Source: Polyangiaceae bacterium (GTDB lineage: Bacteria > Myxococcota_A > Polyangia > Polyangiales > Polyangiaceae). Taken from it: a stretch of DNA of 64,000 bases. A program made the position numbers and the translations under genes. The DNA is taken from assembly GCA_020633205.1 (NCBI GenBank), contig JACKEB010000014.1, positions 496,001-560,000 on the forward strand, read 5' to 3'. A model generated the notes under the pieces. It worked only from the letters and a program-made list of their open reading frames with translations. It was not told the DNA's origin and ran no database searches. Shown one piece after another: positions 25,956-35,599 of the stretch. Position 1 is the stretch's first letter. Every line of letters begins with the position of its first letter.

Positions 25956-28130
25956 GTGCAGTATGTGCGCCCAGGCATCGAGAGCCGTGAACTGGTGCTG
26001 GTTGGCGGCGGGCATGCTCACATTCAGATCTTGCGTCGCTGGGCCATGAAGCCCGTGCCCGGGGTTCAGCTCACCCTGGTCGTCGACCGAGGCGACGCAG
26101 TCTATTCCGGAATGGTTCCAGGCTTCGTTGCCGGCGATTATTCCCTCGAGGAAATAAGCATCGACCTGGCACGTCTCGCAGGCCGGGCCGGCGCGCAGCT
26201 GATCCCGTCTGCAGCCATCGAGGTGGATCCAAGCCGTCACCGCATCTCGTTCGCAGACCGACCAGCGATCTTCTATGACGTTGCGAGTCTCGATGTGGGC
26301 TCCCGAGTGCTTGGCTGGCGACTAGCGGGTGTTAAGCAATTCGTGCTAGCGACGCGGCCCATCGCCAAGCTCACTCAAGAGTTGCTGGGGCGCCTGTCCA
26401 AGCTGCGCGGCCCGGGGCGAGTGTGTGTCGTTGGCGGCGGACCGGGTGGAGTGGAGCTGGCCTTCTGCTGTCAGGCTCGTCTGGCTGCCTTGGGGTTAGA
26501 CGTGGGGATCACCCTCGTGGACGCTGCTTCGCAGATCCTCGACGGCTACCCGGATGCGTTGAGGCAGCGCACCCTGGAGCTTGCCCAGGCCCGCGACATC
26601 GAGCTCAGGCTCGGACGGAATGTCGTCGAGGTGCGGGAGGATGGCGTGCGCCTGGAGACGAGCGAGGTCGTCGCAGCCGATCTGGTGTTGTGGGTCGCCG
26701 GCGCTGCGCCGCCCGCGTTGATCGAAGACAGCCCACTTCCGAGAGATCCACGCGGATTCACGCTCTGCGACGACGAGTTACGCGTCAAAGGCCACACTGA
26801 CCTGTTCGCGGTCGGGGACTGCGCCGTGCAGGCGAATCATCCCTGGGTGCCTCGGGCTGGGGTGTACGCCGTACGTCAGGGGCCGGTGCTGGACCACAAC
26901 CTTCGCGCCGTCTTGGCTCGCGCCCCGCTCCAGAGCTACGAGCCACAACGGGACTACCTCTCTCTCTTGAATTTGGGGGGAGGGGTGGCGCTTGGCAGCA
27001 AATGGGGGCGCACCCTCGAAGGCCGCTGGGTCTGGCGGCTCAAGGATCGAATCGATCGTCGCTTCGTCGAGCGATTCACGTTCGCCGACGCGACCCAAGA
27101 GCCGACCGCTACGGCTGAAATGGAGTGCGGCGGCTGCGCGGCGAAGCTGGGGCGGGAGACACTTCAGGACGCGCTGTCCGGGATGGACACGGAAGCGCCT
27201 GACGAGCGAGTGATCTGGGGGATCCGCGAGGCAGAAGATGTTGCTGCGTGGAAAATGAAGGATGAAGTGGTCGTCGCCAACGTCGACGCCTTTAGCGCGT
27301 TCACCCGTGACTACTTTGCCCTGGGCCGGGTTGCCGCCACGAACGCGTTGAGCGATCTGTGGGCGAAGGCCGCGCTGCCGGAGGTTGCGCTGTCGAGCCT
27401 GGTGATCCCGAAGGCAGACCGGCAGAAGCAGGCAGCTACCGTGCAGCAGATCCTCAAGGGTGCGAGTCAGGTGTTCGATGCCCATGGTGTGCAGCTGCTC
27501 GGCGGACACACTCAAGCTGGAGAGCAGCTGCAGGTCGGCTTTGCGATTTGGGGCCGCGCTCGCGGTCCATTGCTGCCGAAGCGTGGAGCGCAATCAGGTG
27601 ACTGCCTAGTGCTAACCAAAGCCCTTGGCAGCGGTGTGTTGCTCCATGCGGATGCGATGGGTGACTGCCGCTTCGACTGGCGCAAGGAGCTGTACGCGTC
27701 CCTGTTCGCCACCAACGCGGACGCTGGGTTGCTCGCCCAGCGCCTAGGCGCTCGCGCGGCCACGGACATCACTGGGTTTGGGCTCCTCGGCCACTTGCAC
27801 GAGATGTTGCACGCCGATGGGCTCGGTGCAGAGCTCGAACTCTCCGCTCTGCCCGTGTTGCCTGGTGCGCTCGAGCTGCTTGCCAGAGGCTATCGATCGA
27901 CGTTTCACGCGCAGAACTCCGCACTACGAGAGTGGTGCCAGCGTTCGACTCGCGAGGGCGCTGTTGAAGCACGCACCGAGCTGTTATTCGATCCGCAGAC
28001 CAGCGGGGGACTCCTGATCGCGATCTCGCCGGAACAAGCTGAAGAGCTACTCAGGCAACTGTCCAGCGCCGGGCTGCCTCAAGCGAGGCTCATCGGTCGT
28101 GTGAAGGACCCCGGCGTATCCCTGGTGTGA
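25956..28130 (+). CDS. selD: NADH-dehydrogenase-like flavoprotein fused to selenophosphate synthetase
   Basis: 724 aa from a GTG. Residues 1-~375 are a pyridine-nucleotide-disulfide oxidoreductase (NDH-2-like): FAD site LVLVGGGHAH, NAD site CVVGGGPGGVELAF (~157-170), and LFAVGDCA. Residues ~389-724 are SelD (selenide, water dikinase), which makes selenophosphate for Sec or selenouridine. The catalytic pair is Cys394/Lys397 (CGGCAAKLG), matching Cys17/Lys20 of E. coli; here it is Cys, not Sec. Later SelD elements: DAFSAFTRDYFALGRVAATNALSDLWA, GGHT, TDITGFGLLGHL, DPQTSGGLL. The fusion is a known type (TIGR03169-plus-SelD). No selA, selB or selU is in the window. Confidence 0.93.
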   Translation: MQYVRPGIESRELVLVGGGHAHIQILRRWAMKPVPGVQLTLVVDRGDAVYSGMVPGFVAGDYSLEEISIDLARLAGRAGAQLIPSAAIEVDPSRHRISFADRPAIFYDVASLDVGSRVLGWRLAGVKQFVLATRPIAKLTQELLGRLSKLRGPGRVCVVGGGPGGVELAFCCQARLAALGLDVGITLVDAASQILDGYPDALRQRTLELAQARDIELRLGRNVVEVREDGVRLETSEVVAADLVLWVAGAAPPALIEDSPLPRDPRGFTLCDDELRVKGHTDLFAVGDCAVQANHPWVPRAGVYAVRQGPVLDHNLRAVLARAPLQSYEPQRDYLSLLNLGGGVALGSKWGRTLEGRWVWRLKDRIDRRFVERFTFADATQEPTATAEMECGGCAAKLGRETLQDALSGMDTEAPDERVIWGIREAEDVAAWKMKDEVVVANVDAFSAFTRDYFALGRVAATNALSDLWAKAALPEVALSSLVIPKADRQKQAATVQQILKGASQVFDAHGVQLLGGHTQAGEQLQVGFAIWGRARGPLLPKRGAQSGDCLVLTKALGSGVLLHADAMGDCRFDWRKELYASLFATNADAGLLAQRLGARAATDITGFGLLGHLHEMLHADGLGAELELSALPVLPGALELLARGYRSTFHAQNSALREWCQRSTREGAVEARTELLFDPQTSGGLLIAISPEQAEELLRQLSSAGLPQARLIGRVKDPGVSLV

Positions 28131-28138
28131 CAAAACTC

Positions 28139-28170
28139 AAGAGCCGCGAGCGAACGTGCTCACGGCTCTT
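28139..28170. terminator. Hairpin terminator between convergent genes
   Basis: AAGAGCCGcGAGC, a 6-base loop, then GCTCaCGGCTCTT form a 13-pair stem with one mismatch. It begins nine bases after the selD-fusion stop and lies just past the stop of the minus-strand gene at 28193, so it probably terminates both. There is no strong T run. Confidence 0.7.
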
Positions 28171-28192
28171 ATCCGTAGGGAACCGGTGTATG

Positions 28193-28876
28193 CTAGTTGA
28201 CGTTCACTGTGATCGTCAGCTTCTGCTTCTCGATCAGACAGCGATCTGCGTTGCAGACGGAGAAGGCCAAGGTTCCACTGATGGTCTTCGCGCCCTTCTC
28301 GCTCGGGGTGAACGGGATCGCCATGGTTGAGCGTTTCTCGCTGACGTTCATGCCCTTGACCACCGTCTCGGGGAACGTCACGCCTGCAGGCGCTGGATCG
28401 AGTGTGAACTTGTAGGGGTACTTATCGTTGCAGTGATATTCGCCCTTGGCGGTCAGCACTGCGGTCAAGGTGCCTGGCTTTCCGGCGGTGTACTTGCCGC
28501 CCGCGAGGTACGCCCCGAATGAATCGCCAGTGGCCTCCGCGCCCTTCTTCTCCTCAGCGGGCTTCTCCGCTGCGGGCTCAGCCTTCGCAGCGCCTGCCTT
28601 CTCTGCTGTCTTCGCTTCGGGCTTGGCAGCCTTGTCGTCTGCCGGCTCGGCCGCTTTTTGATCCTCAGCCGTCTTGTCGTCTGCGGGTTTGTCTTCCGTC
28701 GCCTTGTCCTCCGCGGGCTTCTCCGTTTCCGCGGGCTTGGCTTCGGGTTCTGCAGGCTTGGTGTCGGCGGTGGTCGCCGCTGCCTTCTCTGGGCTGGGTG
28801 TTGCAGCCTTGTCTTCGCAGCCGAAGCTGAGGCCAGCGGTCAGGGTCAGGATCGCGAGGGAAGCGAAACGCAACAT
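28193..28876 (-). CDS. Lipoprotein with Lys/Ala/Glu/Pro-rich spacer
   Basis: 227 aa. Signal ends TAGLSFGC (lipobox). Residues ~22-115 are almost only A, E, K, P, T and D in short repeats such as AEDKATEDKPADDK, a disordered charged spacer that could span periplasm or peptidoglycan. The C-terminal ~105 residues form a compact domain with two Cys pairs (YHCNDKYPYKF; FSVCNADRCLIEKQKLTITVNVN) that looks like an Ig-type beta sandwich. No family recognised. The spacer's period-like pattern suggests expansion by slippage. Confidence 0.75.
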   Translation of the reverse strand: MLRFASLAILTLTAGLSFGCEDKAATPSPEKAAATTADTKPAEPEAKPAETEKPAEDKATEDKPADDKTAEDQKAAEPADDKAAKPEAKTAEKAGAAKAEPAAEKPAEEKKGAEATGDSFGAYLAGGKYTAGKPGTLTAVLTAKGEYHCNDKYPYKFTLDPAPAGVTFPETVVKGMNVSEKRSTMAIPFTPSEKGAKTISGTLAFSVCNADRCLIEKQKLTITVNVN

Positions 28877-29041
28877 TCGGGAGAGATAGCACGAAGCCAG
28901 AGGATTGGCGCTGAACAGTCGTACAGCGCGAGTCGATCTGGCGTGGTGGTCCCGAGATTGACCTCACCCCCCGATCTTTTTGCGCTGCAAAGTCGAACGA
29001 GAGCGCCATCGAAAAGCGCGTTGCGGAACCTCTGCGGCGCG

Positions 29042-31624
29042 TCAGCCCGCCCTGGAGCTACTGCTTACTTGATTCGCGCGCTCATCAAGCACGCGCCGCA
29101 CGATGCGTGCGAGCTCCTTCGAGTGGTAAGGCTTGGCGATCACCGCGGAGAAGCTGTCGCTCGAGGTGTGGGGATCCACCTCGTAGCCCGTGGCGAGAAT
29201 TACCGGGATGTTCACCTCGCGCGCCTTGAGCTCGGCCAGCAATCGGCGCCCACCCATATTCGGCATCACCGCATCTGTGATCACCAGGTCAAACGCCTGA
29301 TCGCCCTTGGAAATGCGTTCGAGCGCCTCTGCCCCAGACCAAGCAAGCACCACGCGATAGCCACAAGCGTCGAGGACACCCTTCGCGGCCAGGAGCGGCG
29401 CGTCTCGATCGTCGACGACCAGGATTGATTCAGTTCCTTGCGGCAATGCTGAAGTGAAGCGGTCGCTCTCGACCTCACTCGCATCCGCTTCACGGGCGGG
29501 CAAGTAGAGGGAGAACGTCGTACCCCGACCCATCAAGCTGGAGACCGAGGCCCAACCGCCCTGTTCCTTCATGCTTGCGTAGACCATCGCGAGGCCGAGG
29601 CCGGTGCCTTCCCCCGCCGCCTTGGTCGTGAAGAAAGGCTCGAATACTCGAGACTGCACTTCCTCGGGGATACCGTGACCCGTGTCGGTCACGGTCAGCA
29701 CCAGGTAAGAGCCGGGCAGACTACGGGCGGAGGCGGCTGTGAGATCTGCCACCCGCATCTTGAACTCGAGCCTACCGCCCTCTGGCATGGCGTCCCGGGC
29801 GTTGAGCGCAAGGTTCAGCAGCGCTTGTTCCAGCTGTCCTCCGTCGCCGAGGATGCACAAGTCTTCTTCCTCGAGGTCTAGCTTGAGCGTGATCGTCTCC
29901 GCGATGCTGCGTTCGAGGAGCTTGGCTACGCGACGCACGATCTTTGCGGGCTGCATTGGCCCCATCGTCGCTTCGCGTTTGCGAGACAGGGTGAGCAGAC
30001 GCTGAGTGAGCTCCGCGGCTTGCCACATCGACTGCTCCATCTGCTCCAGATGCTCGTCGAGTTCCGGGTCGTCCTGCTTCAGGCGCACCAGGGACACGCC
30101 TGCGAGCATTGCAGTGAGCAGGTTGTTGAAGTCGTGAGCGAGACCACCTGCCAGGCTACCGACGGCTTCCATCTTTTGGGCTTGGACGAGCTGCTTGAGC
30201 AGCATGTGCTGCTCGGTGCCATCGGAGATCAACGCTAGCGCGCCGCCTCCCCCAAGGGGGGCGACGCTGAGTTGGATGTGCCGCTCGAGCTCCGAAGACA
30301 AGTGCTCCTTCTCCCCCTCCTGACCCTTCTCAGGCGCTGCGAGGGTGTGCTCCGACTGGATGCGCTCCTTTCGTAGTAGTACCGTACGGATACGATCAGA
30401 CACCCCTGACTCCACCCACTCTTCGCCTTCCAGCAAATCAATGGAACCGCTCTTGGTCATTTGCTTCAGGCGTCGGTTGCAGATCGCTACTTTGCCGTCG
30501 TCGCGAATGTAGGCGATGCCGATGGGGGCGTCGTCGAGCAGGACGCGGAAGCGGCGTTCTTCGCGCCGCACGTCGTCTAGCAGGCCCTTCACGAGCTGCG
30601 AGCTACCCCAAGCGCGCATGCCCATGAAGAGCGCCAGCATCACTCCAAGCCCTACCAAAAAGGGCACGAGCTCCGTGGTCCACTGAGTGTGAAAGGCGAA
30701 GGCCACGACGGTGATCGCCAAGACTCCCAGCGCAGGCACCAATGCATCGAGGGTGGGTGACACATCGCTCACGCGGGAGCGCTCGGTGTGCAGCCAGTCC
30801 GCTTCGTAGGCGGCCCAGATCATCAGGCAGAAAGCGCCCACCCAGAACACGTCGATGACATGACCCGCCTCGTACGAGCGAATCAGGAGCGAGTGCCCAT
30901 AGAGCGTGGTCACCGCCGCGAGTAGCGCTGTGGCCAACACCTGCACCGAGAGGACGCGCCGTCGCCGACCCCAGTTGTATTGCCACAACGTACTCAACCC
31001 GAACAGCAGCATGGACAGGTGCAACACCGGGTACGCCAGAGCGCTCGCGACGTAGGTTCGTGATTCCGTGAGCTGAGTCGCCGGCCGGTAGAGCATCATG
31101 GCGCCCACCATCGCCGCCACGCTCAGCGTGACTCCCAGGTCGCCTACGTGCTTCAGCGTGAGCGGCACGCTCGGAGCGCTCTGCTTCTGGAACCAGAACC
31201 CCGCGATGAACGCTGGTACGAGCGCGAAAAAGAAGACGTCGGAAACCGCGGGGAAAGGCGTGATCTGAGTGGCTACTAGCTCGAAGTAGTCCCAGATCAG
31301 CATGCCAAGGAACCACGACGCGCAGCCGATTGCGAAGCACCACCAGGCGCGACGTTGATGCCTCCGCTGTTGCCGCAGTGCCGTGTCGACGCACTTGGCT
31401 GCGGCGATGAGGCTGATCAGCGTCCACCCGATATCCGTCCACCAGTGCACCGCAGTGCTCCGCCCACGCAGCAGCACCACGCCGCTGTGGAACAGCACGC
31501 TGACTGCGAATAGCAAGCCGACCAACCGCACGCGGCCGGAGCGCTGGGCCTGACTCGCCTTGCTCCGCAGCTGGGCGGAACTAGACGGGGTCGCCCTGTT
31601 CGGCTGAGGCGCTTGAGTAGGCAT
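29042..31624 (-). CDS. Multi-pass membrane hybrid histidine kinase with receiver
   Basis: 860 aa. Residues ~32-340 carry about eight to ten hydrophobic segments, a membrane sensor region. A PAS-like domain (~352-470, FRVLLDDAPIGIAYIRDDGKVAICNRRL) follows. HisKA has His497 (GSLAGGLAHDFNNLLTAM), HATPase has NLALNARDAM, TDTGHGIPEE and GEGTGLGLAM. The receiver (~730-850) has acidic VVDDRD, phospho-Asp784 (LVITDAVMPNMGG) and Lys in IAKPYH. There is no output domain, and neighbours are not regulators. The HDxNNLL H-box is the NtrB-like/HWE-unrelated type seen in many myxobacterial orphan kinases. The signal is unknown. Confidence 0.92.
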   Translation of the reverse strand: MPTQAPQPNRATPSSSAQLRSKASQAQRSGRVRLVGLLFAVSVLFHSGVVLLRGRSTAVHWWTDIGWTLISLIAAAKCVDTALRQQRRHQRRAWWCFAIGCASWFLGMLIWDYFELVATQITPFPAVSDVFFFALVPAFIAGFWFQKQSAPSVPLTLKHVGDLGVTLSVAAMVGAMMLYRPATQLTESRTYVASALAYPVLHLSMLLFGLSTLWQYNWGRRRRVLSVQVLATALLAAVTTLYGHSLLIRSYEAGHVIDVFWVGAFCLMIWAAYEADWLHTERSRVSDVSPTLDALVPALGVLAITVVAFAFHTQWTTELVPFLVGLGVMLALFMGMRAWGSSQLVKGLLDDVRREERRFRVLLDDAPIGIAYIRDDGKVAICNRRLKQMTKSGSIDLLEGEEWVESGVSDRIRTVLLRKERIQSEHTLAAPEKGQEGEKEHLSSELERHIQLSVAPLGGGGALALISDGTEQHMLLKQLVQAQKMEAVGSLAGGLAHDFNNLLTAMLAGVSLVRLKQDDPELDEHLEQMEQSMWQAAELTQRLLTLSRKREATMGPMQPAKIVRRVAKLLERSIAETITLKLDLEEEDLCILGDGGQLEQALLNLALNARDAMPEGGRLEFKMRVADLTAASARSLPGSYLVLTVTDTGHGIPEEVQSRVFEPFFTTKAAGEGTGLGLAMVYASMKEQGGWASVSSLMGRGTTFSLYLPAREADASEVESDRFTSALPQGTESILVVDDRDAPLLAAKGVLDACGYRVVLAWSGAEALERISKGDQAFDLVITDAVMPNMGGRRLLAELKAREVNIPVILATGYEVDPHTSSDSFSAVIAKPYHSKELARIVRRVLDERANQVSSSSRAG

Positions 31625-31733
31625 CCTCAGCGGTCAGTATCCGCGCATTCGCGTCTCCCACCAAGAGGCGCGTTGGCTTGTTTCGAACCAGGCCACACTT
31701 CAGTCAGGCTATCTGCCTGGCAGGCTGACCGGC

Positions 31734-32516
31734 TCATCCTCGGAGGCGACCGACCAGAACGCCGATGACTGTTTCCACGCGGAGCACGCGCGGTCCAAGT
31801 GTCAGCGGAGAAAACCCCGCGTTTGCCAGGAGTTCCAGCTCGAAGGGGATGAACCCGCCCTCCGGCCCAACCGCCAGCGTCAGGTACTGGTTGCTCGCGC
31901 GGGGACACGCCTCCGTAGCGGTTGGGTGGAGCACGAGCTTGAATCCCTGCGCTTGGCTCAGCTCGTCCTCCACGAACGGCCGAAAGCGACGGCGCACGTC
32001 AATCCTGGGCATCAAGGTGTCGCGTGCTTGCTCGAGGCCAAGCACCGCCTGGTCCCGCATCCACTCCGGTGCCAGGCGATGGTTTTGCCAGTAGCTCTTT
32101 TCCACACGCGCCGCGTTGACCAGAGTCAGGCGCTTGATCCCGAGCGTCGTTGCGTCGCGGAGCAGGCGGCCGAGGACCTTGGGGCGGGGCAACGCCAGCA
32201 CCAGGTGCATGCCCGCGTCTTGAGGGGGCGTTGCGCGGAGCTCGATTTCGAGCACCACTCGGTCTCCGGACAGTTCGACCACCGTGCCTTGCCCCACCGC
32301 GCCATCCAGCATGCCGACGCGCAGGTGGTCTCCGACGCGCGCGCGGTGGACCTGACGCACATGGACAGCACGGCGCCCTATCAGCACCGCTCGCATGCTG
32401 CGAGGGTCTAGCTCGGCTGGTGAGATCAGAATCAGGTTCAACTGCCTGGGCCTCTGCGTCCGAATGACGCGTGCTGTCAACGGAGTCGTCGGTCGCAGGT
32501 TCGAAACGCTCTCCAT
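31734..32516 (-). CDS. rsmE: 16S rRNA (uracil1498-N3)-methyltransferase
   Basis: 260 aa from the ATG at 32516. RsmE methylates N3 of U1498 in 16S rRNA using SAM. The N-terminal PUA-like part (RAVHVRQVHRARVGDHLRVGMLDGAVG) and the C-terminal SPOUT knot (LTLAVGPEGGFIPFELELLANAGFSPLTLGPRVLRVETV) are both clear. Compared with most RsmE there are ~25 extra N-terminal residues. A TTG at 32441 (giving LNLILISPAELD, the normal family start) is a real alternative. The reading frame stays open far upstream, but that part is antisense to the lipase-like gene and is not coding. Confidence 0.92.
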   Translation of the reverse strand: MESVSNLRPTTPLTARVIRTQRPRQLNLILISPAELDPRSMRAVLIGRRAVHVRQVHRARVGDHLRVGMLDGAVGQGTVVELSGDRVVLEIELRATPPQDAGMHLVLALPRPKVLGRLLRDATTLGIKRLTLVNAARVEKSYWQNHRLAPEWMRDQAVLGLEQARDTLMPRIDVRRRFRPFVEDELSQAQGFKLVLHPTATEACPRASNQYLTLAVGPEGGFIPFELELLANAGFSPLTLGPRVLRVETVIGVLVGRLRG

Positions 32517-32549
32517 CGGAAGCCAAACATCCGTTAGGCTTTCCTGGTC

Positions 32550-34667
32550 ATGATGCTTCGAATTCGCCGTCTGCTTACCCCAATTGTTCTCGGACTGTTC
32601 GTCTCTTCTGCGTTCGTCGCTTGTGGGAGCGATGATGACCCCGGCGCTGGGAGCGGCGGGACGGGGGGAACAGCGGGGACGGCTGGCACCGCCGGAGTGG
32701 GCGGCACTGGAGGGACGGTGGATCCCGACGCACCGCCGCTGCTGGGCCAGGACTGCGATCCCCTGTCCACGCACTGCGGCTTCCCGTTCCCGAGCAATGT
32801 GTACCTGGTCGACGATCCCGACGGGAAGACGCCGTCGGGCAAAGTCGTCGCGTTTGGCAAGACGACGCTGCCACGCTTCGCGTTTGGACCTTCGATTCAT
32901 CCCGCGCTCTTCGCCCACCTGGACGGCTTTTCCCCGGGGCAAGGCCCGATGACGTACTTCCCGCAGGTCGCAGACGACGGCTTCCCGACGCCCGAGTCCA
33001 TCGATGACTCGCTCAAGGCGGACTCGCGCACCATCCTGATCGAGGCGGACACCGGTCGTCACATCCCTCACTGGGTGGATATCGACTACTCCACCAACCT
33101 GGACGGCAAAGACGGGCTCGACGACGAACGGACGTTCATGCTCCGGCCCGCTGAGCACCTCAAGCACGGCACGCGCTACATCGTGGCCATGCGCGGTCTG
33201 AAGAACTACGACGGCGCGCTGATCGAGCCGAGTGAGGCCTTCAAGTCGCTCCGCGACGGCAGCGATTCGAACGAATACTCCGTGAATCAGCGCCGCGAGC
33301 TGTACGCGGACATCTTCTCGAAGCTGGATGCTGCTGGCGTAGCGAAGGACGACCTGCAGATCGCTTGGGACTACACCACGGCCACGCGAGAGAACACCAC
33401 GGCGAGGCTGATCGAGATGCGCGATCTCGCGCTGGCAGCGGTCGGTGATGACGGCCCGACGTACAGCGTGAAGTCCGTCGAACCCGATCCGAACCCTCAC
33501 ATCAAGTACCGCGTGACGCTGACCATGCAGCTTCCGCTGTATCTGACCAACTCACGGCTCTACAGCCAAGACGATCCGGATCAAGCGGTCCTCAACGTGG
33601 GCAGCGACGGCAAGCTTGCTCAGAACGGCACCATGGACTTCGACGTCGTGGTCCACATTCCCAACTCCGTTGACGGCACAGAACCACTCGGACTGCTGCA
33701 GAACGGGCACGGGCTGTTTGGCAGCAAACACGAGGGCCAAAACGGCTACCTCGCCACCATGGCAGACGACTACAAGTGGCTGGCATTCAGCGTCGACCTG
33801 TACGGCTTCTCCGGTGATGACGTTCCCCTCGCGATCAACGCGCTGGGCGGCGATCCAGACCTCTTCGAGTCGTTCATCGCCCGCCAGCACCAGGGGCATA
33901 TCAATCAGCTGCTCACGATGCGCATGATGATGGGGCGCATCGCGAAGGAAGGCATCACGTACAACAACGAGACGCTGATTGCGCCGAGTCAGATTGACCC
34001 CAGCGTGCGCGCTTACCGCGGGGATAGCCAGGGCGGCATCATGGGGACGGTGTACATGACCATCTCCACGGACGTCACCCGCGGTCTGCTCGGCGAGCCC
34101 GGGTTCCCGTACAATTTGCTGCTCAATCGCAGCCAAGACTGGCCCGGTTATGGCTTCGTGCTCAACGCGGCGACGGAGACCGCGCTCGACGTGCAGCTCA
34201 CCCTCGGGCTGATTCAAATGCTGTGGGACCACACGGAGCCTTCAGGCTACGCGCACTACCTGACCGGTGACACACTGCCGAATACTCCGGATCACCGCGT
34301 GTTGATTCACTCCGCGATCGGCGATCATCAGGTCACGAGCTATGCGGCGCAGCTCTTGGCGCGCACGGTTGGAGCGAAAGAGCTCCTGAGCAACGACGGC
34401 AAGGTGCCGCGACCGGTGTGGGGCGTGGAGACGGCGGCTGGACCGCTAACCGAAGGCTCCGCGCTGGTGGAGTTCGAGTTCAACCTGGCGCCAGAACCAC
34501 TGCGCAACTTGCCTGCGACGGACGGTGAGGATCCCCACGATCGCGTGCGAGTTTTGGAGCCTGCCTATCAGATGCAGGACGAGTTCTTCCGCACGGGAAC
34601 CATTCGGGCCACCTGCGACGGGATCTGCAACTGCGACGGACCCAACGAAGAAGTTGGCTGTAACTAA
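32550..34667 (+). CDS. Large lipase/esterase-like lipoprotein
   Basis: 705 aa (ATGATG start). Signal ends SSAFVAC, a lipobox, then a Gly/Thr/Ala-rich linker (GSGGTGGTAGTAGTAGVGG). After it, LLGQDCDPLSTHCGFPFPSNVYLVDDPDGKT and the body resemble bacterial 'virulence-factor lipase-like' or esterase lipoproteins. A nucleophile elbow is seen at Ser493 (YRGDSQGGIMG) and GHGLFGSKHEG may be the oxyanion loop. The C-terminus has a Cys-rich tail (RATCDGICNCDGPNEEVGCN). Surface ester hydrolysis is likely; the substrate is unknown. Confidence 0.78.
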   Translation: MMLRIRRLLTPIVLGLFVSSAFVACGSDDDPGAGSGGTGGTAGTAGTAGVGGTGGTVDPDAPPLLGQDCDPLSTHCGFPFPSNVYLVDDPDGKTPSGKVVAFGKTTLPRFAFGPSIHPALFAHLDGFSPGQGPMTYFPQVADDGFPTPESIDDSLKADSRTILIEADTGRHIPHWVDIDYSTNLDGKDGLDDERTFMLRPAEHLKHGTRYIVAMRGLKNYDGALIEPSEAFKSLRDGSDSNEYSVNQRRELYADIFSKLDAAGVAKDDLQIAWDYTTATRENTTARLIEMRDLALAAVGDDGPTYSVKSVEPDPNPHIKYRVTLTMQLPLYLTNSRLYSQDDPDQAVLNVGSDGKLAQNGTMDFDVVVHIPNSVDGTEPLGLLQNGHGLFGSKHEGQNGYLATMADDYKWLAFSVDLYGFSGDDVPLAINALGGDPDLFESFIARQHQGHINQLLTMRMMMGRIAKEGITYNNETLIAPSQIDPSVRAYRGDSQGGIMGTVYMTISTDVTRGLLGEPGFPYNLLLNRSQDWPGYGFVLNAATETALDVQLTLGLIQMLWDHTEPSGYAHYLTGDTLPNTPDHRVLIHSAIGDHQVTSYAAQLLARTVGAKELLSNDGKVPRPVWGVETAAGPLTEGSALVEFEFNLAPEPLRNLPATDGEDPHDRVRVLEPAYQMQDEFFRTGTIRATCDGICNCDGPNEEVGCN

Positions 34668-34692
34668 TCCTCCGGGAAACAACACAAAACAC

Positions 34693-34720
34693 ACGAGGCG
34701 CGTCAGCTGACGCGCCTCGT
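34693..34720. terminator. 28-bp perfect palindrome, bidirectional terminator
   Basis: ACGAGGCGCGTCAG and its exact reverse complement are directly joined, between the lipase-like stop (34667, plus) and the barrel stop (34740, minus). As RNA it folds on either strand with a strong GC stem. It is flanked by A-rich (left) and T-rich (right) bases, consistent with rho-independent termination for both genes. Confidence 0.82.
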
Positions 34721-34739
34721 TGCTTCCGTGAGCCGCAGC

Positions 34740-35363
34740 CTAGAGCGAGCCCGCGATACCGAACACGAGCGCGATGTTGCGATCGGTGTAGTCCACGCTC
34801 GTCTGGCCGAAGTCCTGGCTACCGGAGAAGCCCAGGTCGAGCACGACGCCGGTGATGAAGCCAAAGCCTGGCCGCGGCGCGATGCTGAACAGCCCCTCCA
34901 GCGTCAGCCCGACCTGATCGAAGTCCGGGTCGTCGAACGTGTAGTAGGTGAGGCCACCGCGCGGCCAGAAGCCGAACACATCGCTGATGCCGATCATGTA
35001 GCCGACTCGCGGAGCCAGGATGAAACCACTGGGATCGTTGGCGTCGTCTGAGATGTCGAGGCTCGCGTAACCGAAGGCGCCGCCGATGCTCAGATTGTCG
35101 TTGATGAAGTAGTCGAGGCCAAGGCGTGGTGTGTTGTAGGGAGTCGATCTGCCTCCACTCCAGCCGAAGCCGAACCCCTTGAACGTCCGTTCGTCGTCGT
35201 TCGGGGTATCGAAGCTGAACTTGTCGTTGCTGAAGCCGAACAGGCGCTCGGCGCTGAACACGAAGTTCCCCTCGGCGCCAAAGCCGCCTTCTTCCGCACT
35301 CGCCAGGCCTACCGTGCTGGTCACCGCCAGAGCAGCCAGCGCGCTCACGATTCTTCGTTGCAT
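34740..35363 (-). CDS. Outer-membrane beta-barrel protein
   Basis: 207 aa from the ATG at 35363. Signal MQRRIVSALAALAVTSTVGLASA, cleaved before EEGG. The mature sequence alternates strand-like segments: GNFVFSAERLFGFSNDKFSFDT, RLGLDYFINDNLSIGGAFGYASLDI, FILAPRVGYMIGISDVFGFWPRGGLTYYTF, ITGVVLDLGFSGSQDFGQTSV, NIALVFGIAGSL. It is compatible with an 8- to 10-stranded small barrel (OmpW/OmpX size). I cannot name a specific family. It ends at the shared palindromic terminator; its promoter must lie in the 35364-35600 gap. Confidence 0.72.
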   Translation of the reverse strand: MQRRIVSALAALAVTSTVGLASAEEGGFGAEGNFVFSAERLFGFSNDKFSFDTPNDDERTFKGFGFGWSGGRSTPYNTPRLGLDYFINDNLSIGGAFGYASLDISDDANDPSGFILAPRVGYMIGISDVFGFWPRGGLTYYTFDDPDFDQVGLTLEGLFSIAPRPGFGFITGVVLDLGFSGSQDFGQTSVDYTDRNIALVFGIAGSL

Positions 35364-35599
35364 GCGTCGGTTTGAACCTCCTCGCCCGACGTGGGCATGC
35401 CCACCATAGCCGTGGAACCGGGGTCCACGAAACCGTCGTTGGCGGACAGCGCGTTGGCCCGATGCGTGCACTCTGCAACCGCGCCAGTTGGCTCATGCAG
35501 TTCGGCGCGAATTGCCACGCCGTTTAGTAGCGGCGCCCGACGGGAATTTGGGGGTGAGGGTGAGACATTGCGCCCCTTCGCGCGTTGTGCTTCGCTCCG
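35364..35599. other. Intergenic region upstream of barrel gene
   Basis: About 236 bp between the barrel start (minus) and the riboswitch (plus). It should hold both promoters; I cannot place them with confidence. It contains a 13-bp partial copy of the 16-bp motif at 35547-35559. Confidence 0.5.

Noticed and set aside
32517..33500. Long minus-strand upstream extension of rsmE
   Set aside because: It is antisense to the lipase-like gene and lies outside the RsmE family length.
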